DNA of 64,000 nt from Flavobacterium sp. HSC-32F16 (GTDB lineage: Bacteria; Bacteroidota; Bacteroidia; Flavobacteriales; Flavobacteriaceae): contig NZ_JALKAC010000001.1 in the NCBI RefSeq assembly GCF_024171645.1, positions 1,240,001 to 1,304,000 of the forward strand, written 5' to 3'. The notes beneath the pieces were generated by a model. That model made no database searches and had not been told where the DNA came from. It worked only from the letters and a program-made list of their open reading frames with translations. A program made the position numbers and the translations under genes. Position 1 is the first letter of the stretch. Each line of letters opens with the position of its first letter. Shown piece after piece: positions 8,288 to 16,834 of the stretch.

Positions 8288-8878
8288 TTATCTGCCTTTT
8301 TTAGCGGCTGCAAATTTCATTCTGTATTCCTGAAACGTTTTGCCTTCTGTGATATTTTTCAATTTCTTTTGAATCAAACGTTTTTTCAAAGAAGATATTT
8401 TATCTGTAAATAAAACTCCTTCAATGTGGTCGTATTCGTGTTGAATAACTCTTGCAACTAAACCGTCGAAAACTTCTGTTTTTACTACAAAATCTTCTTC
8501 GCAGTATTCAATCGTAACAGTTGGTTTTCTGTAAACATCTTCACGAACATCTGGAATACTTAAACATCCTTCGTTAAAACTCCACTCCTCACCTTCTTCT
8601 TTAATAATTTTAGCATTGATAAAGGTTTTTTTAAAACCCTTTAAATTCTTTTGCTCAACTTCGGGTAAGTCTTCGTCATCACTAAAAGGAGTTGTGTCTA
8701 TAACAAATATACGTATTGGAAGGCCCACCTGTGGTGCAGCAAGTCCAACTCCGTAAGCATTATACATGGTTTCATACATGTTTGCTATTGTCTCTTTTAA
8801 GTTAGGATAATCTGGCGTAATTGCCGTACCTACTTTTCTTAAAACAGGATCACCATATCCTACAATTGGTAAAATCAT
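8288..8878 (-). CDS. def: Peptide deformylase
   Basis: Removes the formyl group from N-terminal methionine of new proteins. All three family motifs are present: GVGLAAPQ at 43-50, EGCLS at 103-107 (Cys metal ligand) and HEYDH at 147-151 (two His ligands and catalytic Glu). The 196-residue length is typical. It is divergent from the FUSC gene and followed by the DUF5606 gene. Confidence 0.97.
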   Translation of the reverse strand: MILPIVGYGDPVLRKVGTAITPDYPNLKETIANMYETMYNAYGVGLAAPQVGLPIRIFVIDTTPFSDDEDLPEVEQKNLKGFKKTFINAKIIKEEGEEWSFNEGCLSIPDVREDVYRKPTVTIEYCEEDFVVKTEVFDGLVARVIQHEYDHIEGVLFTDKISSLKKRLIQKKLKNITEGKTFQEYRMKFAAAKKGR

Positions 8879-9053
8879 TTGTTTTTATTTAATGTTTTTT
8901 CTAACGAAAACCTTAAAAATTGGTTCTCATAATTCAGCTGGCAAAAATAGTAAAAAATAGTCAATGAATAGTTGTAAACACACATTATAACATAATTTTT
9001 ATAAGCTATGGAAAACTCAACTATAATTATGCCAAAATATTTCGTACAATTCT

Positions 9054-9061
9054 TAACTTTG
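9054..9061 (+). promoter_or_regulatory. -7 box of the FUSC gene
   Basis: TAACTTTG is an exact TAnnTTTG match 17 bases before the ATG at 9079. I see no TTG at the proper -33 distance. The predicted leader is only about 10 bases. Confidence 0.45.
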
Positions 9062-9078
9062 CTAGTAAACCTCACAAT

Positions 9079-11304
9079 ATGTTTGATCACATCTCAAAAT
9101 TTACAAACAGTACTTCTTTTTTAAACGCCTCAAAAGTAACAATTGCTTCAGTTGTGCCCGTTTTAATTTTGAATTTTTTAGGACATTTTGAAATCGGTTT
9201 TACCATTGCACTGGGTGCTTTTTATACCTATCCCAGTGACATCCCAAGTTCTTTAAGTCATAAAATTAAAGGATTAATCGTTGCATCTCTTATTGTTTCG
9301 GGTGTAAATTTATTAGTGAATCTTGCTTATCCTTTCCCTTTTTTATTTTATCCGTTTTTGGGTTTTCTACTTTTTTTATGCTCCATGATTTCAGTTTACG
9401 GACAGCGTGCCACTTTGGTTTCGTTTTCTGCGTTGTTGTCTATTTCATTGTCATTTGGGCATTTACATGAAGGATTAGAAGCTTTTCAATATTCAGGATT
9501 TATTTTTATTGGAGGGATTTTATATTTAATCGTTTCGCTTGTTTTTCACTTTGTGCAACCTTATAAATATATAGAACTGCAAATCGCCGAAGGCATAAAA
9601 CTTACTTCAAAATATTTAAAACTGAGAGGTGATTTATGGAGTCCTGAAGCCAATCGCCAAAAAATAATTGAAAAACAGCTTGCCATACAAGTTGATTTGA
9701 ATTTGATTCATGAAGATTTACGAAAAATGCTTATTGGAAATCAAAATGCATCTGGCACTACCAGCCAAAATAGAAAAATGCTTTTGGTTTTTATTACTTT
9801 AGTTGAAATTCAAGAACTTGCGCTGTATACTTCGTTTGATCATAGTAAACTTCATGAAAAATTTAACAAACATCCGGAAGTTCTGCGTACCTATCAAAAT
9901 GTCGCTTACAAATTAGCATCGACGCTTAAAAAGCTTTCTAAAAATGTACATCATATTGCTGTTTATGTAGATAAAAATGATTTAAAAAACGAATTAGACG
10001 CTTTAGAGTTTGCTATTTTTGATTATGAAAAAACTTTAGGAAAAGAAGAAGCGGCAGAGGGTGTTTTGATGTTGACCAATATGCTGAAATATGCCAAGAA
10101 TCAAGTTGGAAAAATTAAAATTATTCAGCGTGCCTTATCACTGGCAATGCAGTCTTATAAGTTAAAAGATAAAGACAAGGAATTAGAAAAATTCTTAACA
10201 CCGCAATATTATCCATTAAGGACACTTACTGAAAATTTAAGTTATTCTTCGTCTATTTTCAGGCATTCACTTCGTTTGACTATTACTATTCTGCTTGGTT
10301 TTATTTTGGGTCAAATATTACATCTTCAGAATAATTATTGGATTTTACTAACCATTGTAGTAATCATGCGCCCTGGTTATGGTTTAACAAAAGAACGTTC
10401 TTATAATAGAATCTTCGGAACTATTTTGGGAGGGCTTTTGGCTTTCGGAATTGTTTCTGTTGTTCAAAATCATGTTGCTTTGAGTATTTTTTCTATTGTC
10501 TGCATGCTTTTAGGAATTTCGTTTACACAAATCAATTATAAAATAAGTGCCACATTTGTAACGATGTATGTGGTTTTTATCTATGGAATCTTAACGCCGG
10601 ATGTTGTTGAAGTAATTCAATATAGAATTTTAGATTCACTTGCCGGAGCTACGTTAGCTTTTCTTGCCAATCAGTTTTTATGGCCGGCATGGGAGTTTAT
10701 AAACACACCTATTCATATTGAAAATGCTATTAGGGCAAATCGTAATTATCTTAAAGAAATTGCCGATTTTTATAATCAAAAGGAAGAAGAAATCCCTACT
10801 TCTTATCGATTGTCCAGAAAAAATGCTTTTGTTGAAATTGGAAATTTAATGACTTCTTTTCAGCGTATGATGCAGGAACCAAAATCAAAGCAAAAAACAA
10901 TGCCTTTGGTTAATAAATTGGTGGTTTTAAATCATTCGCTTTTATCTGCATTGGCATCTTTATCGACTTACATTCAATCACATCAAACAACATCGGCATC
11001 AGAATCATTCAATTATATTATAAAAACCATTCTATCTAATTTAGATAATTCGATTTCTATTTTAAGAAATGAAACTATAATTACGGATACTTTTTTTGAT
11101 AAAGAAGATGTGACTTTGCAGTTTGAAGAACTGAAACGTAAAAATTTTACGCGACTTGCAACAGATGACGAATTGGATAAAGAAACCCGTCAGGCTAAAA
11201 TGCAGGAAGCTTCGATGGTTATTGAGCAACTGATCTGGATGAGTAATCTTGCCGAGAAAATTTTAAAAATAACAAAGGAATTAAAAGCCGTAAAGAACGA
11301 TTAA
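9079..11304 (+). CDS. FUSC family inner-membrane protein
   Basis: A 741-residue membrane protein of the FUSC (YccS/YhfK-like) type. An N-terminal block of hydrophobic spans (about residues 20-155) is followed by a long soluble helical region (160-390), a second block of spans (about 400-540) that includes the conserved MRPGYGLTKERSYNRIFGT signature, and a second helical cytoplasmic region. The family is related to aromatic-acid efflux proteins; the substrate is not known. It stands alone, divergent from def, with a terminator hairpin overlapping its stop codon. Confidence 0.9.
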   Translation: MFDHISKFTNSTSFLNASKVTIASVVPVLILNFLGHFEIGFTIALGAFYTYPSDIPSSLSHKIKGLIVASLIVSGVNLLVNLAYPFPFLFYPFLGFLLFLCSMISVYGQRATLVSFSALLSISLSFGHLHEGLEAFQYSGFIFIGGILYLIVSLVFHFVQPYKYIELQIAEGIKLTSKYLKLRGDLWSPEANRQKIIEKQLAIQVDLNLIHEDLRKMLIGNQNASGTTSQNRKMLLVFITLVEIQELALYTSFDHSKLHEKFNKHPEVLRTYQNVAYKLASTLKKLSKNVHHIAVYVDKNDLKNELDALEFAIFDYEKTLGKEEAAEGVLMLTNMLKYAKNQVGKIKIIQRALSLAMQSYKLKDKDKELEKFLTPQYYPLRTLTENLSYSSSIFRHSLRLTITILLGFILGQILHLQNNYWILLTIVVIMRPGYGLTKERSYNRIFGTILGGLLAFGIVSVVQNHVALSIFSIVCMLLGISFTQINYKISATFVTMYVVFIYGILTPDVVEVIQYRILDSLAGATLAFLANQFLWPAWEFINTPIHIENAIRANRNYLKEIADFYNQKEEEIPTSYRLSRKNAFVEIGNLMTSFQRMMQEPKSKQKTMPLVNKLVVLNHSLLSALASLSTYIQSHQTTSASESFNYIIKTILSNLDNSISILRNETIITDTFFDKEDVTLQFEELKRKNFTRLATDDELDKETRQAKMQEASMVIEQLIWMSNLAEKILKITKELKAVKND

Positions 11305-11316
11305 GGCTTTTAATTC
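11278..11316 (+). terminator. Terminator overlapping the FUSC stop
   Basis: Twelve-base arms GAATTAAAAGCC (11278-11289) and its complement (11305-11316). The left arm lies inside the last codons of the FUSC gene. Only a short T-rich stretch follows, so efficiency is uncertain. Confidence 0.5.
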
Positions 11317-11333
11317 TTTCATTTCCTCTCTTT

Positions 11334-11906
11334 TTATTTGATATTTTGTTTCACAAAATCTGTTGTTACAACAGCAGCAAACTCTTCATTTAAACTTGCT
11401 AAAGCGGTTTCATGAATTAATTCTGCCGAAAAATTCTGCCCCTCTACTCCTTTTTTATTAAACGTTGCTGTTGCATCTGAAACCACAAAAGTTTCATATC
11501 CAAAATTTCCTGCCATTCTTGTTGTTGTCGAAACACAATGATCTGTTGTTAAACCTACAATTACTAATGTCTTTATTTCAGCATTATCTAATTGTTGTTT
11601 TAAATTTGTTCCGATAAAAGCGCTGTTTACATTCTTTTTAATAACAATTTCATCACCATTTGGTTTGACCAAATCTTTAAACTCATTACCGGAATTATTT
11701 TCATTAAGTAAAGAATTGGAATTAGAAGAACAATGCTGAATATGAAAAATAGGCAGATTATTTTCTCTCCACAATTTTAAAATCTCAGCCGCATTTTCTT
11801 CCGCATTTAAATTATTTCTTTGTCCTCCCCAATAATCAATATCATCAAATCCTTTTTGAATATCAATTAAAATTAACGCAGGATTGTTTGTTTTTAAAAG
11901 TGCCAT
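11334..11906 (-). CDS. Isochorismatase-like cysteine hydrolase
   Basis: A 190-residue single-domain hydrolase of the isochorismatase-like superfamily. The Asp-Lys-Cys triad is visible in ALILIDIQKGF, IVIKKNVNSAF and VGLTTDHCVSTT. Members cleave amides such as nicotinamide or hydrolyse vinyl ethers. This one lacks features that would let me name a substrate. A strong hairpin separates it from mqo upstream on the same strand, so it is probably transcribed separately. Confidence 0.87.
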   Translation of the reverse strand: MALLKTNNPALILIDIQKGFDDIDYWGGQRNNLNAEENAAEILKLWRENNLPIFHIQHCSSNSNSLLNENNSGNEFKDLVKPNGDEIVIKKNVNSAFIGTNLKQQLDNAEIKTLVIVGLTTDHCVSTTTRMAGNFGYETFVVSDATATFNKKGVEGQNFSAELIHETALASLNEEFAAVVTTDFVKQNIK

Positions 11907-11920
11907 ATTGTTTTTGGTTA

Positions 11921-11967
11921 AAATTAAAAAAGGACTCAGTTATTTACAAACTAAGTCCTTTGGTTTT
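11921..11967 (-). terminator. Terminator after mqo
   Basis: AAAGGACTCAGTT (11929-11941) pairs with AACTAAGTCCTTT (11949-11961), with one mismatch. A-runs on the left give a T-run on the minus strand. It lies between mqo and the downstream hydrolase gene. Confidence 0.65.
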
Positions 11968-11987
11968 ATTTATATTCGAAATTTTAT

Positions 11988-13481
11988 TTATTTAATTTTT
12001 AAAACTTCAGCTGTATGTTTTCTCATTTCTGCTAAAAGCTCTGGTTTATCGTTCAGAGTTTTACCATAAGAAGGAATCATTTCTTTCATTTTTGCTTCCC
12101 ACTCCGGTGTTTTAACCTGATTTGCAAAACATCTGCTGATTAAGTCAACCATAATTGCTACGGCTGTTGATGCTCCAGGAGAAGCTCCTAATAAAACCGC
12201 TAACGTTCCGTCATGTGTATTGATTACTTCTGTACCAAATTCCAGAACTCCACCGCCATCTTTACCTTTTTTGATAACCTGAACACGCTGTCCTGCTTTT
12301 TCTAATTTCCAGTCTTTAGAACGGGCACTTGGTAAATATTCACGAAGTGCTTTCATTCTGTCTTTTGGAGACTGACGAACCTGCTCGATTAAATATTTGG
12401 TTAGTGGAATATTATGAAATCCCGCTGAAAGCATTGGAATTAAATTGTTTGCTTTTATGGATAATGGTAAATCTAAATAAGATCCATTTTTCAAGAAACG
12501 TGTTGAGAATCCGGCGAAAGGACCAAAAAGAAGTGCTTTTTCACCATCGATTACACGTGTATCAATATGCGGAACAGACATTGGAGGTGCTCCAACGCTT
12601 GCTTTACCATAAACTTTTGCCTGATGTTTAGCTATAACTTCCGGGTTTGTACATTTCAACCATTGTCCGCTAACCGGAAAACCTCCATAACCATGTCCTT
12701 CCGGAACATTTGCTTTTTCTAACAATGGTAATGAACCACCACCAGCACCAATAAACACGAATTTTGTATATGCTTTACGTTTTTGTCCCGTTGACAAATC
12801 TGTAATTTTAATTCTCCAGGATTTATCTTCACGCTGTCTTAATTTTTTAACCTCGTGATTAAAGTACAAATTAACACCGTCTAATTTTTCAAGATAATTA
12901 AACATACTTCTTGTTAAGGCACCAAAATTTACATCGGTTCCCATTTCCATATGAGTTGCTGCTAATTTTTCGCCAGCTTCTCTTCCTTCCATAACAAGAG
13001 GCATCCATTCTTCTAACTGATTAAAGTCAGTACTGAATGTCATATCTGCAAAAATAGGATTGCTTTGAAGTGCTTCGAATCTTTTTCTTAAATATTCTAC
13101 ATTTTTATCTCCCCAAACAAAACTCATATGAGGAACACTTTTTATAAAATTTTCTGGAGATGGAACTTTATTCTGCTGCACTAAATACGACCAAAATTGT
13201 CGTGAAATTTCAAATGATTCAGCTATGCTGATTGCTTTTTTAGGATCAATACTTCCATCTGCCTTTTCTGGGGTATAATTTAGTTCACAAAAAGCAGAGT
13301 GTCCAGTTCCTGCATTATTCCAAGCATCTGAACTTTCGGCTGCCGCCACATCTAGTCTTTCGTAAATTTCAATTTTTATATCTGGTTGCAGTTCTTTTAA
13401 AATTAATCCAAGAGTTGCACTCATAATTCCAGCTCCAATAAGCACTACTTCACTATTGGAACGTATTGTATTGTCAGGCAT
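11988..13481 (-). CDS. mqo: Malate:quinone oxidoreductase
   Basis: An FAD enzyme bound to the membrane surface that oxidises malate to oxaloacetate and passes electrons to quinone, serving the TCA cycle and respiration. The N-terminus has the dinucleotide-binding fold VVLIGAGIMSATLG, followed by DAWNNAGTGHSAFCELNYTP, typical of MQO, and GGFPVSGQWLKC in the middle. The 497-residue length is normal. A -7 box lies 24 bases upstream and a terminator follows, so it is a single-gene unit. Confidence 0.97.
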   Translation of the reverse strand: MPDNTIRSNSEVVLIGAGIMSATLGLILKELQPDIKIEIYERLDVAAAESSDAWNNAGTGHSAFCELNYTPEKADGSIDPKKAISIAESFEISRQFWSYLVQQNKVPSPENFIKSVPHMSFVWGDKNVEYLRKRFEALQSNPIFADMTFSTDFNQLEEWMPLVMEGREAGEKLAATHMEMGTDVNFGALTRSMFNYLEKLDGVNLYFNHEVKKLRQREDKSWRIKITDLSTGQKRKAYTKFVFIGAGGGSLPLLEKANVPEGHGYGGFPVSGQWLKCTNPEVIAKHQAKVYGKASVGAPPMSVPHIDTRVIDGEKALLFGPFAGFSTRFLKNGSYLDLPLSIKANNLIPMLSAGFHNIPLTKYLIEQVRQSPKDRMKALREYLPSARSKDWKLEKAGQRVQVIKKGKDGGGVLEFGTEVINTHDGTLAVLLGASPGASTAVAIMVDLISRCFANQVKTPEWEAKMKEMIPSYGKTLNDKPELLAEMRKHTAEVLKIK

Positions 13482-13504
13482 AACAGTAATTTGTTTTTAA
13501 AGTG

Positions 13505-13512
13505 CAAAGGTA
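13505..13512 (-). promoter_or_regulatory. -7 box of mqo
   Basis: On the minus strand this reads TACCTTTG, an exact TAnnTTTG match 23 bases before the mqo ATG at 13481. The nearest TTG is too close for a standard -33 element. Confidence 0.45.
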
Positions 13513-13606
13513 CTTCTTTCAATCGCAAAAAAAAACTAATTTTTACATGATAAAAGTTAGGAAACTATAATTTTTTCCAAAAAAGAGAAATTAATCAGAA
13601 ATAAAC

Positions 13607-14023
13607 TTAAAAACGTTTAGAAGAAAGATAGTCCTGAAGCATAATTGTTGCAGAAATTTCATCAATCAAACCTTTGTTCTGGCGTTGTTTTTTACTGAGC
13701 CCGCTGTCAATCATAGTTTGAAATGCCATTTTTGAAGTAAAACGTTCATCCATACGAATTACTTTCATATCAGGAAAAATATTAGAAAAATGTGTTACAA
13801 ATCCATTAATTACAGAAGCACTTTCAGATGGCTGACCGTTCATTTGTTTTGGTTCGCCAATTAAAACAGCTTCTACTTTTTCTTTGGCAAAATAATCTTT
13901 AAGGAAATCAATTAAAGTGTGAGTTGAAATCGTAGTTAACCCCGAAGCTATAATTTGCATTTCATCAGTAACGGCTATTCCGGTGCGTTTTTGTCCGTAA
14001 TCTATGGAGAGGATTCTTGGCAT
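13607..14023 (-). CDS. ruvX: Holliday junction resolvase-like RuvX/YqgF
   Basis: A 138-residue RNase H-fold nuclease involved in 16S rRNA 5'-end maturation and possibly Holliday junction processing. It starts MPRILSIDYGQKRTGIAVTD with the first catalytic Asp (D8). It also has VLIGEPKQMNG, the MDERFTS motif, and a C-terminal DEISATIMLQDYL with the last acidic residue. Length is typical. TATCTTTG on the minus strand at 14037-14044 is a likely -7 box 13 bases before the start. Confidence 0.94.
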   Translation of the reverse strand: MPRILSIDYGQKRTGIAVTDEMQIIASGLTTISTHTLIDFLKDYFAKEKVEAVLIGEPKQMNGQPSESASVINGFVTHFSNIFPDMKVIRMDERFTSKMAFQTMIDSGLSKKQRQNKGLIDEISATIMLQDYLSSKRF

Positions 14024-14036
14024 GTGAAATTTTTAT

Positions 14037-14044
14037 CAAAGATA
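14037..14044 (-). promoter_or_regulatory. -7 box of ruvX
   Basis: On the minus strand this reads TATCTTTG. It is 13 bases before the ruvX ATG, implying a leader of only a few bases. No TTG -33 element is seen. Confidence 0.4.
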
Positions 14045-14107
14045 AAAAGGAAATATCATAAAGTATAATTTAATCTTTCCGGATTTCTTTTTTTTAAATC
14101 TAAACCA

Positions 14108-14140
14108 AAAGGTCCGTCTTGAGCGAACTCAAAACGGACC
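14108..14140 (-). terminator. Hairpin after the PAS gene
   Basis: GGTCCGTCTTGAG (14111-14123) pairs with CTCAAAACGGACC (14128-14140) with one mismatch and a 4-base loop. A TTTTGG tract follows on the minus strand, so it is a plausible but weak terminator for the PAS gene. Confidence 0.5.
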
Positions 14141-14172
14141 AGAACCTAAATATTTAAAAACTAAATCTTATT

Positions 14173-14802
14173 CTATCGATTAAATAACCTGCCAAAAAAA
14201 CCTTTGTGTTCTTCTTCAGAATCTTGGTCTTCTTCATAATGAGCAAATTTTGCCTGCGTCTTTTCGTGCTCGAAAATTAACTCCTTAATATATTCTACAT
14301 AAGTTCTCTTTTTTTCTTCTAAGAAACCTATTAAATATTTTTCACTAAACTCTACTCCGCTTGCCGCTTCAATTTGAAGCAATTTTTTATACAAAGGTTC
14401 AATGTGCATGGCAACAACTTCTTGTGGCACTGCTTGTCTTCTTCCAAAGTAATTTACAATAACCCCGTTTTCGTCTCTTGCAATATCAAAATCAGTAATA
14501 ACCCAATAGTATCTTCCTGATTTTGCTAAGTTTTTTACAATTGCATGAAAGTTTTTTCCGTTTTTAAGATTTTCCCAAAGTACTTTAAAAATAACTTTCG
14601 GCATATCTGGATGACGAATAATATTGTGTGGCTGCCCCATCAATTCGTAATCTTCATAACCACAAACATCAACAAAAACTTCATTGGCATATTCGATAAT
14701 ACCAAAAGCATTTGTCTTACTCATAATTACTTGTGTTTTATCCCATGTAACTTCTTTATCGATAACAGTTACAGGTGTTCGAAGTTGATTTTCTTGATTC
14801 AT
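14173..14802 (-). CDS. PAS domain protein, Aer-like sensor without output domain
   Basis: A 209-residue soluble protein. Residues about 20-135 form a PAS domain close in pattern to that of the aerotaxis receptor Aer: YANEVFVDVCGYEDYELMG, then IIRHPDMPKVIFKVLWENLKNG, and KSGRYYWVITDF (long stretches shortened here by commas). Residues 140-195 are helical, and the C-terminus ends in an acidic run followed by GFFGRLFNR. There is no kinase, cyclase, HAMP or methyl-accepting domain. It may signal by protein contact. No partner gene is adjacent. Confidence 0.8.
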   Translation of the reverse strand: MNQENQLRTPVTVIDKEVTWDKTQVIMSKTNAFGIIEYANEVFVDVCGYEDYELMGQPHNIIRHPDMPKVIFKVLWENLKNGKNFHAIVKNLAKSGRYYWVITDFDIARDENGVIVNYFGRRQAVPQEVVAMHIEPLYKKLLQIEAASGVEFSEKYLIGFLEEKKRTYVEYIKELIFEHEKTQAKFAHYEEDQDSEEEHKGFFGRLFNR

Positions 14803-15038
14803 GTCTTGTAAATTTAATATGTTTTTGGATTGGTATTTTTAATTCTGATTTGTAAGAATTAATTAGACAAAAGTAGAGAGAAGAAAAAATCGAAAATCTG
14901 ACTTTTGTCATATTTTGATATAAAAAAAACTTTTAGAGGTTGTTTTTGTTTACTATTTCCTTTAAGAAACTTTAAAGAAGTTTATCAAATTAAAAACAAA
15001 ATGTTACACTTATAACATTTTCAATCTCGTTTACTTTT

Positions 15039-15066
15039 TTGCTTTTCTTTAAATACTTTATCTTTG
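15039..15066 (+). promoter_or_regulatory. dapD promoter
   Basis: TTG at 15039-15041, a 17-base spacer and TATCTTTG at 15059-15066 form a full Bacteroidota-type promoter 15 bases before the dapD ATG. Confidence 0.6.
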
Positions 15067-15081
15067 CCAAAAATTTAAACT

Positions 15082-15897
15082 ATGAATTCTTTACAGACTA
15101 TAATTGAACAAGCTTGGGAAAACAGAGCTTTATTACAAGAAACTACTACAACAGATGCTATTAGAGAAGTTATCGAATTAGTTGATGCAGGAAAACTACG
15201 TGTTGCTGAACCAGTTGGTGACAAATGGCAGGTAAACGAATGGGTTAAGAAAGCAGTGGTAATGTATTTTCCAATTCAAAAAATGGAAACATGGGAATCT
15301 GGTATTTTCGAATATCATGATAAAATGTTACTTAAAAGAAATTATGCTGAAAAAGGAATTCGTGTGGTACCAAATGCGGTTGCACGTTATGGGGCTTACA
15401 TTTCAAGCGGTGTTATCTTAATGCCAAGTTATGTAAATATTGGTGCTTATGTGGATGAAGGAACTATGGTTGACACTTGGGCAACTGTTGGAAGCTGTGC
15501 ACAAATTGGTAAAAATGTACACTTAAGCGGTGGTGTTGGAATTGGTGGTGTTTTAGAACCATTACAAGCTGCTCCGGTAATTATTGAAGATGGTGCTTTT
15601 ATTGGTTCTCGTTGTATTGTTGTAGAAGGTGTTCACGTTGGTAAAGAAGCTGTTCTTGGTGCTAACGTATGTTTAACTGCTTCAACAAAAATTATTGATG
15701 TTACTGGTGATGAACCTGTTGAAATGAAAGGTTTTGTTCCTGCACGTTCTGTTGTAATTCCAGGAAGCTATACTAAGAAATTTGCTGCTGGTGAATTTCA
15801 GGTTCCATGTGCTTTAATTATTGGTACTCGTAAACCATCTACAGATTTGAAAACTTCATTAAACAATGCTCTTCGCGAATACGATGTTGCGGTATAA
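15082..15897 (+). CDS. dapD: Tetrahydrodipicolinate N-succinyltransferase
   Basis: Adds succinyl-CoA to tetrahydrodipicolinate in the diaminopimelate/lysine pathway, supplying peptidoglycan and lysine. The N-terminal helical domain (1-95) precedes a left-handed beta-helix of hexapeptide repeats (about 100-235) containing YVNIGAYVDEGTMVDTWATV and GGVGIGGVLEPLQAAPVII. The 271-residue length fits DapD. It has its own promoter and a strong terminator, so it is monocistronic. Confidence 0.97.
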   Translation: MNSLQTIIEQAWENRALLQETTTTDAIREVIELVDAGKLRVAEPVGDKWQVNEWVKKAVVMYFPIQKMETWESGIFEYHDKMLLKRNYAEKGIRVVPNAVARYGAYISSGVILMPSYVNIGAYVDEGTMVDTWATVGSCAQIGKNVHLSGGVGIGGVLEPLQAAPVIIEDGAFIGSRCIVVEGVHVGKEAVLGANVCLTASTKIIDVTGDEPVEMKGFVPARSVVIPGSYTKKFAAGEFQVPCALIIGTRKPSTDLKTSLNNALREYDVAV

Positions 15898-15915
15898 TAT
15901 TTAGAAATAATTAAG

Positions 15916-15954
15916 AAAAAAAAGGGGATGATTAAAAAATCATCCCCTTTTTTT
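15916..15954. terminator. Bidirectional terminator between dapD and a glycosyltransferase
   Basis: Stem AAAAGGGGATGATT (15920-15933) with its complement (15938-15951), a 4-base loop, and A and T runs on either side. It can serve both convergent genes. Confidence 0.8.
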
Positions 15955-16705
15955 ATTTTTTGTTCTCGTTTTGATGCCTTAAAAGTTTAGCATATTTTGC
16001 ATAAGAGAAGAAAGCCTGAATCACTGCAAGTGACAACCCATCCATTCCATTAAAAATTCCTTTCTTAAAAAAGTAACAGCGTACAAAAGCAACTGTTGCG
16101 TTTATAACCGGCTTAAATACAGTTATTCTTTTTCCTTTATCATATAATTGCTGAGCGTGCCAGCCAGAATACATATTTTTCTTTGCTATAATCTGGTCTA
16201 AAGAATCCCAGCCATAGTGCAAAATGTGTACAGCAACTTTTTTCTCGTTTTGAGTAATTATTTTTTGATGTATTACTGCATCTGAAGGATATGCCGTTTG
16301 TTTATTAAAAAAACGAACTTTATGATCCGGGTACCAGCCTGAAAAATCTATTAATTTATCTGCCAAAAAGTTTTTTACTCTAAAACTAAAAGCATCATAA
16401 TTTCCTTCAAGATATTTTTTGCTAAGTATAAATTCTTCTGCATCTTTATCCAGGAACTCATCTGCATCCAGGTTTAAAACCCAGTCATTTTTACAATATG
16501 GCAAACCATATGCACGCTGCGGCCCATCTCCTAAATAAGCCTGTTCAATAACTATTGCACCTTTTTCTTTGGCGATTTCAACTGTGCGATCTTTACTAAA
16601 AGAATCAACTATAATAACTTCATCACAAACTTTTAATAAAGCATCAATACATTTTCCTATGTTTTTTTCTTCGTTGAAAGTAATAATAAGACCACTAATT
16701 TCCAT
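15953..16705 (-). CDS. Family 2 glycosyltransferase, WaaE/KdtX-like
   Basis: A 250-residue GT-A fold transferase. It opens with ISGLIITFNEEKNIGKCIDAL, has VDSFSKDRTVEIAK and the nucleotide-sugar/metal motif NLDADEF, and ends with a hydrophobic C-terminal segment. The pattern resembles WaaE/KdtX transferases that act on the lipopolysaccharide inner core. Donor and acceptor are not known. It is convergent with dapD and divergent from the heptosyltransferase-like gene, at the edge of the envelope glycan block. Confidence 0.87.
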   Translation of the reverse strand: MEISGLIITFNEEKNIGKCIDALLKVCDEVIIVDSFSKDRTVEIAKEKGAIVIEQAYLGDGPQRAYGLPYCKNDWVLNLDADEFLDKDAEEFILSKKYLEGNYDAFSFRVKNFLADKLIDFSGWYPDHKVRFFNKQTAYPSDAVIHQKIITQNEKKVAVHILHYGWDSLDQIIAKKNMYSGWHAQQLYDKGKRITVFKPVINATVAFVRCYFFKKGIFNGMDGLSLAVIQAFFSYAKYAKLLRHQNENKK

Positions 16706-16728
16706 TGCAAAATTTAATTTATTAGCCG

Positions 16729-16736
16729 CAAAAGTA
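16729..16736 (-). promoter_or_regulatory. -7 box of the KdtX-like gene
   Basis: On the minus strand this reads TACTTTTG, matching TAnnTTTG, 23 bases before the ATG at 16705. No TTG -33 element is seen. Confidence 0.35.
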
Positions 16737-16834
16737 TGATTTTTTTTTAAACTAATTTATTCTTATTCGCTTCTTCCGTTTGCAGACTTCATAAAATTGT
16801 TTGTAATTTAGCCTCTAAATTGAACAAATAAAAA

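Noticed and set aside
8875..9090. Minus-strand 71-codon frame between def and the FUSC gene
   Set aside because: It overlaps the promoter region of both genes, is rich in low-complexity residues, has no family signature and ends over the def start.
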